Shown here: in pieces, positions 56,154-64,000 of the stretch
Layout of the letters: the number at the start of each line of letters is the position of its first letter
How positions within the stretch are numbered: position 1 is the stretch's first letter
Source of the DNA: Lumnitzera littorea
Taxonomy: Eukaryota > Streptophyta > Magnoliopsida > Myrtales > Combretaceae
Length of the DNA: 64,000 nt
Direction: 5' to 3'
NCBI GenBank assembly: GCA_024138015.1
Contig: JAMXBB010000006.1
Coordinates: 73,937,077-74,001,076 of the forward strand
Position numbers and translations under genes: made by a program
Notes under the pieces: generated by a model
The model's database searches: none
Seen by the model: the letters and a program-made list of their open reading frames with translations, nothing else
Told to the model about the DNA's origin: nothing

Positions 56154-57516
56154 CACGTATACTTACACATATATATCATATATGAACATAAATGTTATAT
56201 ACATCCACACATTAAGATGCATATTCATGTGTACATACTGATCTATATATATCTATGTTTAATATGTGAAAATAATAAATACTTCCTAGACATATTCTTA
56301 TGTACACATACATACATATATATATATATTTGTTTTCGTGTACATGCATATATATATCCATGTATTCTTATTTATATGTATATGTATATTCATATATCGT
56401 ATATTTTATCTAATAGTATCTATATACATGTCTACATACATATATTTATACATACATAAGGATACATATGCATTTGTTTATCTACTTATACATACATACA
56501 TGTATATGTAATGAAACCTTTAGTAAAATACCACAAAATACTTAGTATATACATATATATACCATATAATATACATATATACAACTAAAATAAATATACT
56601 TACCTAAATATGTTGATAATATATTCTTCTTCTTCTTCTTAATCTTTCTTTCTTTTTCTTTTCCTTTGTTTCCAATTTCATGTATGTGTGCGTGATAACT
56701 TGCTGGAATTTGTTTTTCTTTTTACTCTCTTTTGTTCCAACTTTTCTAGACGTCCCCAACTTGCTTAAGGAATTAGATTAAATAAAATGTAAACAAATCT
56801 AATAGATTTAGCATTTATGTAGACAAGATCACTTAATCCATTTGTAATTGATTTTATTCTATAATTGCAACACTTAGAATTTGAATTATATCACATAGGT
56901 TGCTATTTCTTAATGATTTTTTTGTTTTCTTTTTTGTTTCCAGAATGTGGCAGCCATAGGAAATTAGAAGAAGGAAGAAAAGAGAAAAAGAAAGAAAGAA
57001 AAAGGAAGAAAATAGAAATTAAAAATAAATATATGTAACTTTTCTAAACATAAAAATCATAAAAATAATCATCATAAATTAATTTAGGAATTTTATGAAA
57101 ATTTATCAATTTAATTAGTACTAGTTACAATTATAATTTTCATAAGTTATTTTAACGATTTCGTTAAAAATTTTATGCGATTACGTGATTTAGTCGATAA
57201 TTGCAATCAATTACAATTATATCACTATTAAGTGATATTTAATTATTTTATAGGCTTGAAGTTATAGTTTTAGGGTTTCAATCAAATTCGAGTTCGATTT
57301 CGATTAATTATGCATAAATCAGATTTAGGGTTTTAGTATGCGATTTAGGGTTTCGATCAATTTCTAGAGTTTTTATTATCGGTATTATATTCTATTTATT
57401 AAATTTCATAATCTTTTATTGTACTAGCCTTATCGACTCATGACACAGTTTAGGATACTTGGACTTAAATTAGGGTTCAGACTACCAATTTTCTAGGGTT
57501 TACGGATTCAATATTA
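56110..57516 (-). repeat. Second (artefactual) copy of the family-B insertion, right part
   Basis: Equals 51497-52903 shifted by 4613. Includes the microsatellite core and the 52441-52903 terminal segment. Not counted as an independent element. Confidence 0.85.
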
Positions 57517-57521
57517 GATTT

Positions 57522-58084
57522 TACACATAGATAGGTTGCATGAGAGATGATATATGTGAATAAATATAGCACAATAGGAATTGGTACAAACCTATAGATA
57601 GGATGCATGATCTCTCTAGATTATAGTGAAACCTAATATTAGGATTCACTGAACTTAATGCAATCTAATTACGGTTAAATATTCTAAGGTTAGGTATTAA
57701 TATGCTTAAGAGAGATATTAGTATATTTTAGGAATTTTTACAACCCAATTAACTGGAATGAGATTGATTGATTAAATGGATGTTCTAAAGGAATCAATAA
57801 TCTAAATACTATGATAATGCATTGTTAATTAATTTTACTTATTTTTTATTTTTATGTTTCGTTAAGTGTTTTATTTCAATTGGTTTAATTTAGTTTAGGT
57901 TAATTTAGCTTTAATAATTTTCATAATTGAAATGAATTATTAGGTTAGATAATAGAAAATGGGTAAAGTATTACTAGTACTTGCATGTATCCCCGAGGAA
58001 TTGACATTCAAACTTAATGATAGTTGATTTTTGCCCTCTTTACCTACTACTCAATGTACTTCTTGCCAACCTGTACAATCTTGC
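57522..58084 (+). repeat. Second (artefactual) copy of the Athila B LTR end
   Basis: Equals 52909-53471 shifted by 4613. Confidence 0.85.
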
Positions 58085-58573
58085 TGGGGCCGTAGCGTCA
58101 ACCTAAATTGATGACTAAGAGGACTCTAGGCTTGGCCATCTAATAGGTGAGAAAGCCTAACCTGTCTTGATCAAGGACTTTGAATTTGAATGGGAGGCGA
58201 GAACAATTTGCCAGCTGTTAACCTTATTTGCACAATTGCCCACTACCCATGACTTTTAGCATGTGATTAAATTGAGGAATCGTCATGTGTCATAAGTAGT
58301 TGAACTACTTTCCATTTCAATTATCGGACAAGCACCAATAAATATGGGAACATTACTACTATAAGGACTCTTTACATACTCTTAACACTTACGTGCTTAC
58401 TTACTCCTTTAACTTCACTTAAACAAACTCCGACTTAGGCATCGGAATGGTTACACTGGATTAGCCCTATCACCCCCCATAGATTATCTTCTTTCTTTCT
58501 TTCATGAAATATCATCCATTATAGATTTCAACCAACAGCATTTTCGCACTATCTATTTTGAACCATTCTACTA

Positions 58574-59883
58574 ATGGCTAAGACTTGATTGACTAAGAAT
58601 GTTGGTGCTAGAACTCCTTCACAGAAGTTTTAGGGGGGAGTAAGCACTACCTTGATGAAGATTGGCGGGCTAGATTGGAGCAACTTTGCATTGATGTGGC
58701 CAAGCAAAACCAAGAATTATCTAAGAAAAATGACGAGATTTTGAATTTGTTTGAAAGAATAGCTTACCTAACTGGATTTATGAGCACAACAACAATAGTA
58801 TTAAAGATTTTAGTAATTCAATTAATTTACTCGAATTAATAAGGAAGTAGGTTAGAGTAACACATGAAACTCTAGCCGCTGCACTTAAGAAGCAGAATAA
58901 AGGGAAGTAACCTCAGCAAGCGTATTATGCTGGTCCATTGAATATAAGCACTCTTGCTTCAACTGGTCATCAATTTACCATAAAGAAGAGTCCATTTGTC
59001 TTAGAAATTCTTGAAGAAATGATACCCAACGTGTGAAATTTATGATGAGACAAAAGACCTTAAAGATCATCTTGAATACTACTGCACTCTTGCTAAGTTG
59101 TACAACTTGAGTGATGCAGTGGCTTGTCAAGCATTCCCCTCAACATTACAGAATGCTGCATGTACATGGTTTAAGTATTTGAAGTTGAACACTATAACGT
59201 GTTTTGAGGATATGGAAAAGGTGTCTTACAACACTTCCTTGCAAGTAAACTCCTTATTAAGGATTCATCTATCCTTAAGACTATCAAACAAAGATCTCAT
59301 GATTCAATTAGGGAATACTTAGCTCGATTTATGGCCAAGATGGTTCAAATCCTTAAATCAGACATGAGCATTGCTTTGAATGCAGTAATTGATGAAGTGA
59401 AGCCGCATAGAGAGTTCTTTAAGTATTTAGCCAAAAATAAGCCAAAAACATTTATAGAGTTCAAGGCTAAGGTAAATTCTTATATTCGACAAGAAGATAA
59501 CATAAAAGTTTGGCATAAGGCTGATTAAAGCAAAATTGATTGGAAAAATGACAAGAACAAAAAAAGTGTGAAGGATAGACTTAGAGGTTAAGAAGACTAA
59601 TACTTAGAAGGTGAAAGGAAAAGGCCGTGAATTTAAACTATTTTGTCCATACCCCCTCAATTGTCTAATATCTAAATATTGATGAAAGTATGGAATCAAA
59701 AAGTATTGCAATGGCCTAAACATATGAGGAAAAAGCCATCACAAAGGAATTCAAATAATTATTGTAATTTCCATTATGATGGAGGCTATAACATCGATAA
59801 GTGTATACAACTTAAGAATGCTATTGAGGATGCAGTCTAAAAAGGATATTTGAACATGTTTTTAGCTTGTGATACTAAGAACA
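58574..59883 (+). pseudogene. Second (artefactual) copy of Tat element B gag
   Basis: Equals 53961-55270 shifted by 4613; open frames 59098-59322 and 59331-59528 translate identically to those at 54485-54709 and 54718-54915. Same stops and shifts. A true recent duplication would be expected to show at least some private differences over 4.6 kb of TA-rich repeats. Confidence 0.8.
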
Positions 59884-59912
59884 TTAAATGACCAACACAA
59901 AGGAGAAGAGAT

Positions 59913-60491
59913 GAGCAGGATTAAGACGATCGACTTCCTAAGGCCCAAAGAGAGGTAAGAGGAGGAGGTAACAATAACAGGGCCCTAGATGGTTTCATAA
60001 ACACAATTGTCAATGGACACTCTAATTTAGGCCATTCTTGCTCTTCGAGCATGACTAATGTCATAAATTATGCTTGCAATGTGTAGGGCAAGAAAACATT
60101 GGTCAATAGCTCTATTTCCTTCACAAAGAAGGATTTAGAAGGCATAAAATGGCCTTACAATGACATGCTTGTAATCAACACAAAGATCGCCAACTTTGAA
60201 GTAATGATAATTTTTATTGACATAGGAAGTTTAGTCGATGTCATATTCCAACATACCTTCAACCAAACGAAGCCTAAAATTAAAGAACATTTGGTGATAG
60301 GAATTAGCCCCCTAGACCGATCGTATATAGCTATGCTAGTGGTCTTAAGGGACTTACTCGGAGAATATAAGTTCAAAGCCCTATTTGATACGAGAATTCT
60401 TATCTTGACCTATATGTTTCCTTCCGCTACCAACCTAACTACCAAGTCGTCTCCTATGTTGAGCTTGCTAAACAATCCTACCATGATATAA
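59913..60491 (+). pseudogene. Second (artefactual) copy of Tat element B protease
   Basis: Equals 55300-55878 shifted by 4613, with the same D-I-G active site. After this copy the sequence continues beyond 60721 into new material, which is the genuine continuation of the locus. Confidence 0.8.
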
Positions 60492-60721
60492 TATCTAAAT
60501 AGGCAACCCCAAGACTGTCTGAGTCAAATTCCTAAGTTGACTGCATTGACTACTAACATCTAATGCCAGCCCAAGCTGATTACTCTATAGTAAATGGCTG
60601 ACCGAGCACCAACTTGATCCAAATCAGGTCGAACCTTGATTGCAAACTCTCTCTTTTCTTACTTTCATCCAATATGTATCATATTCCTAACGTCCAACCA
60701 CTGAGCAACACATGTCATTTG

Positions 60722-61180
60722 GTACGGCATTCCATAAGGATTCTTTACTTTCCATACTGAATATTTTGTCTCTTTTGCCCTTTCTAGTATGTATTATATA
60801 ACCTAATTGTAAGACTACTATTTTTGTCTTTTCATGCATATAAAGTAACTCTAGTAGATGAGTATATAAATCCCTACTTAATTATATGTAAACATCATCT
60901 TCATTATTAGAATATATATATAAGCTTCTTTGTGAGTAACCTTAGTGTTCTCATTATTCTTCAACTCTTATCTATTCCCTTTAGTAAGTAGTAGTAGCGA
61001 GTGACTCTTTAAGTCAAATCGATGAGTCATATCCAACAAATTGTAGGTAGAGGAGGATCGATTGGTATGTCAAATCCAATTGGTAGCTACCTAGACTTTT
61101 GTTAGCTTTTCTTTTCTTTTCAATTCACTTACGTTGTGGTGCTCTTCAGTATGTTCGACCCCAAAGATGCATAGGCTTCA
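60722..61180 (+). repeat. Candidate 5' LTR end of chromovirus-like element B
   Basis: A TATA box ATATATATATAAGC at about 60911-60924 is followed by a CTCATTATTC/TTCAACTC start-like region. The segment ends GGCTTCA at 61180, 1 nt before a primer site. The LTR start is not visible and may lie inside 60500-60720. No ORF. Confidence 0.45.
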
Positions 61181-61181
61181 C

Positions 61182-61193
61182 TAGTATCAAAGC
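61182..61193 (+). other. Primer-binding site of chromovirus-like element B (tRNA-Met)
   Basis: TAGTATCAAAGC matches TGGTATCAGAGC with two G-to-A changes, next to the LTR end and upstream of gag. Confidence 0.55.
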
Positions 61194-61582
61194 ACAATTC
61201 CAAGAGGGTATGTGTAAAGTTATAGTAAAGTTTTGGTTCACTTTGCTATTAGTGGTTGGTGTGTATGAAGCTATAGTAAAGTTTTGGTTTGCGGTTAGCT
61301 ATTGCTGTGTTCATTTTGTAGCTACAACACTGTATTCGTGTAGAGTAAGTTTGGAGTTGTGAGTTGTGTAGTGAAGATTTGTGTGTTGGTAAGTGTGGTT
61401 CCATTGTTACTTTATTCTTACTCCATCTTTCACTGTGAAAATAGAGTAAGTTCATTTCTGTCTTGTTTGAGTGATTATTGGGTATTAAAGTTGTTAATGT
61501 ATTAATCGAAGTTTTAGATAGTAAGGTAGCACTGTTTTCCTATATATTGTATTGTTAAAATTATTCAAAAGGTATTATACCA

Positions 61583-62780
61583 TGTTAGAATCAAGTGTTC
61601 AAGGTCTTATTAGAGACTAGAGTAGTGGTGCCCAACCTAGTTGTAGTCAAAATGATAGTAACACTCCTAGGTCAATTGATGATAAGCTTGATAGACTTAC
61701 TAACCTTGTTGAGAGTCTGGTTATTGCATTGCAAGTTAATAGGTAATAACCCCAAGGTCTGCCATAACGCAACCCACTCGAAAATGTTCTAGAGAGAAGC
61801 TATGGCTAAGGTAGCTGAGCCAACCGCCTAATTCAACCCCAGTAAGCTAGAGGAGTTGCAGACCAAGTTGCTAGACAAAGGCTAAAGTTATGAGAGATGA
61901 AAGAGGAAGATGATGAAGTAGATGTAGATACTAATGAAGGGGAAGAAGTAGAGGTTAAGTACTATTAAGCATGAGAGTAAGGACACCGAGCTCTCTGAGG
62001 ACTTGACAATATTAAGGTCTAAATTTCGCCCTTCAGTGGAAGTGGAGATGCTGATGAATATTTGGAGTAGGAAGAGAAGTTTAGGAGAGTGTTTAATTGT
62101 TTAAGATATACAGATGCTGTCAAGGTCCAACTTACTGCATTGGAGTTCACTAAGTATGCCATTATGTGGTGGAAAAATATGAAAGCAGCTAGAGTAAGGG
62201 ATGGAAGATAAGGTATGAGAACTTGGAATGAGATGAAGGGGTTGTTGAAGGGTAGATTTATACTTGAAACCTTCTTGCAGGATACATTTACAAAGTTAAA
62301 GGAACTTTTCCAAGAAGGCTAATTTGTTGATGATCATGTGAGAGAGTTCCAGATGCTTATGATCCGAGCTAATGTAGAAGAACCAGAGGCTTGTATAGTA
62401 TCAAGGTTCATTTCTAGACAAAAAATATGAGATTCGTAATATTGTAGAGGTGCAAATGTTTTATACCTTAGAAGAGGCAATTGAGACAGTACAGAGGGTT
62501 GAAAAATAAAGAAAAAGTGCTCTGAGCTAACTTAGACCAAGAATCTCCCCAGCCCTTGTTCTATGACGACTTGTTCAAGCTAAGCCGAGGAAAGGAATGA
62601 TTGATCTAATGATAGTTGAACAGGCCAATAGGGCCAAGTAAGCTAGCCATGCCAAATTGAGGCTAGAATGAACTTGATGACATATGAAAGAGGGTAGACC
62701 TTCAGATGGAAGACCAATGAGGTGAAGTGCTTTAAATGCTTAGGCTTCGGACACATGGCTATTGGGTATCCAAACTGATG
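61583..62780 (+). pseudogene. Chromovirus-like element B gag
   Basis: Start at 61583 (MLESSVQGLIRD). The first 120 codons hold an acidic stretch (EEDDEVDVDTNEGEEVEV). The gag core then reads FRRVFNCLRYTDAVKVQLTA, LEFTKYAIMWWKNMKAARV, TWNEMKGLLKGRFI and REFQMLMIRANVEEPEA, then IVEVQMFYTLEEAIETVQRV in another frame. The zinc knuckle VKCFKCLGFGHMAIGYPN (62726-62779) keeps two Cys and the His, but the last Cys is Tyr. Numerous stops, mostly in Trp, Gln and Arg codons. Confidence 0.75.
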
Positions 62781-62929
62781 TATCATGGTGTATTGACAAG
62801 AGCAAGCTTGAGGAGGAGAAGGATGTAAGGAAAGCTAAAGCTGAAGAGGAAGAGGAAACCTGTATTTATGCCGATAGGGAGAAGTAATGACCCTAATACT
62901 AAGACGAGTACTAAATTCCCTATTGAACA

Positions 62930-63340
62930 TTGAGGAAGACTAGAGGGAAAATTTATTCCATACAAAGTGTACCATCAAAGGACAATTGTGCACCATCATT
63001 ATGGATAGAGGAAGATGTACTAACGTAGTTGTACAATCTTTTATGCAAAGGTTAGGTCTACTGACCTCTAAGTATCTTCAACCTTATAAGTTACATTGGC
63101 TTCATGATAAGGGTACTTTATATGTGACTAAATAACTAACCGTATCGTTTAGTATTGGGAACGTATATAAGGATGAAGTAGTATGTAATGGCATCCCCAT
63201 GGGAGCTCCACACCTGTTGCTTAGACAACCTTAGTTGTTCGGTTGACATGTTACTCATGACGGTTACAAGAATACTTATGCCTTTGTTAAGGATGGAAAG
63301 AAGATTGTGTTGCAACTTATGACCTCAACCAAAGTAAATG
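62930..63340 (+). pseudogene. Chromovirus-like element B protease
   Basis: KCTIKGQLCTIIMDRGRCTN (about 62965-63025) has the retropepsin active-site Asp with D-R-G in place of D-G-G. It is followed by VVVQSFMQRLGL, YKLHWLHDKGTLYVTK, VSFSIGNVYKDEVVCN and VTHDGYKNTYAFVKDGKKIV, the usual chromoviral protease run. Two stops break it. The preceding 62780-62930 is a Lys/Glu-rich linker; a frame on the minus strand there is not a gene. Confidence 0.7.
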
Positions 63341-63479
63341 AGACCCATAATCAGCTCACTCGAGCAAGTAAGAAGAAAGCCTTAGTGATGAGTTGAAGAA
63401 AGCTCTAAGTTATTGAGAAGGCCAAAGAGCCTTTGTTTTGGTTGATTAGGAGATTGGTGGAGATGACATATCTGAAAGA

Positions 63480-64000
63480 TGTCATAAATGAAAACAAAAG
63501 ATTGATAAATGAGTTTTCCAACTTGTTTCCTAAGGAACTACCTAAAAGACTACCCCTTATCTGAAGCATAAAGCATTGTATTGATCTACAATTGGAAGCA
63601 GCTTTATTGAACCAACTTGGCTATAGAATGAACCTTAAGTAAGCAATCGAGTTGAAAAGATAGGTAGATGAGCTTATAAAGTGAGGATATATGAGGGAGA
63701 GCATAAGCCCTTGTGCTATACCAACTCTACTTATCCTAAAGAAGGATGTTTCATGGCGTATGTGCATCAACAGTTAAGTAATCAATAATATCACTATCAA
63801 GCATAGATACCTAATATTGAAGCTCAATGAAATGTTGGATGAGCTTCATGGCACCAAGATATTTTCAAAGATTGATCTGTAAAGTAGCTACCACCAAATT
63901 CGTATGAGATCAAGTGATGAGTAGAAGACTGCCTTCAAGAGTAGGCATGGTCTCTATGAATGGTTTGTTATGCCATTCGGACTTACCAATGCATTGAGTA
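63480..64000 (+). pseudogene. Chromovirus-like element B reverse transcriptase, N-terminal part
   Basis: Fingers and palm of RT up to the window edge: FPKELPKRLPL-type entry, LLNQLGYRMNLK, GYMRESISPCAIPTLLILKK, SWRMCINS, ITIKHRYLILKLNEMLDELH, KIFSKIDL, SYHQIRMRSSDE, KTAFKSRHGLYEWFVMPFGL. The catalytic F/Y-x-DD would lie just beyond 64000. Six in-frame stops, nearly all at positions expected to be Trp, Gln or Arg. Confidence 0.8.

Larger units (their letters stand above)
51497..60721. other. Assembly join: 4612-bp identical copies flanking a single N at 56109
   Basis: 51497-56108 and 56110-60721 have the same start (ATGGACATAGAG) and the same end (CATGTCATTTG), with a constant offset of 4613. 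All reading frames in the two copies are identical in length and translation, including those crossing microsatellites. A single N separates them. The joint cuts through unrelated features (the middle of a microsatellite) and has no element ends or target duplication. The simplest reading is two overlapping contig ends that were scaffolded and not merged. Confidence 0.9.
61182..64000 (+). mobile_element. Chromovirus-like Ty3/gypsy element B, internal region, cut by window end
   Basis: Primer site, gag, zinc knuckle, protease and the beginning of RT in order on the plus strand. The rest lies beyond the window. 61194-61580 is leader without a supported gene; open frames at 61099-61362 on the plus strand and 61249-61455 on the minus strand are not credited. 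Confidence 0.75.

Noticed and set aside
61099..61362. 87-codon frame next to the chromovirus primer site
   Set aside because: Spans the LTR end and primer-binding site, has no domain, and begins upstream of the mapped leader.
1..64000. Search for host genes, tRNA, rRNA and snoRNA
   Set aside because: No cloverleaf-like arrangement with A and B boxes, no rRNA-like GC-rich conserved text and no multi-exon host protein could be supported by eye; a covariance-model scan would be needed to exclude small RNA genes.

Overview
This is nuclear DNA of a flowering plant, most likely a eudicot. It is very AT-rich and is built almost wholly from decayed LTR retrotransposons (Ty3/gypsy lineages Athila, Tat and chromovirus-like) plus an endogenous pararetrovirus. 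I found no host protein gene, no rRNA or tRNA gene and no prokaryotic signature. The species cannot be named from the sequence. Every coding region is a pseudogene with stops or frameshifts; the only intact short frames of interest are two 51-codon ORFs in the pararetrovirus leader.

Layout. 1-464: end of a dispersed LTR-type repeat. 475-8342: a rearranged endogenous Caulimoviridae copy. Its plus-strand unit runs from capsid to protease, RT, RNase H, ORF2 and leader with a tRNA-Met primer site. It is followed by an inverted second copy of the ORF2-end/leader segment, so 4622-6112 and 6851-8342 are 1.49-kb inverted arms. 8343-29060: a minus-strand Athila element (integrase tail, downstream ORF, conserved 3' motif) broken by two later insertions: a full-length Tat element (10449-24656, two LTRs, near-perfect 5-bp target duplication) and a 3.3-kb solo LTR (25345-28630, perfect target duplication TTACC). 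30070-32375: minus-strand pol of a chromovirus-like element. 32400-35800: AT microsatellites and a diverged repeat. 35870-43545: a second minus-strand Athila-type element with both LTR-like ends and a recognisable tRNA-Asp primer site. 43545-45931: mostly unassigned, with a decayed coding-like stretch. 45932-47147: a solo LTR with target duplication GATTT. 47153-53471: plus-strand Athila 3' end and LTR, the LTR being split by another 3.4-kb LTR-type insertion (49470-52903, target duplication GATTT). 53480-55990: plus-strand Tat gag-protease fragment. 60722-64000: 5' part of a plus-strand chromovirus-like element cut by the window edge.

Assembly warning. Each of the two single-N positions (10908 and 56109) sits between two copies of the same sequence: 144 bp at the first, 4612 bp at the second. 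The second pair agrees in the lengths of its microsatellites and in every reading frame. These look like overlapping contig ends joined without merging, not biological duplications. The real locus is probably about 4.76 kb shorter, and everything in 56110-60721 repeats 51497-56108.

The parts do not form a working pathway. They record a sequence of nested insertions, recombination of elements to solo LTRs, and decay dominated by G-to-A and C-to-T changes. The most interesting items are the inverted pararetroviral copy (a potential hairpin-RNA locus), the twin leader ORFs, the hairpin-forming tandem array in the Tat 3' region, the 45-bp minisatellite inside the Tat LTRs, and an unidentified decayed coding stretch near 44.3-45.3 kb.
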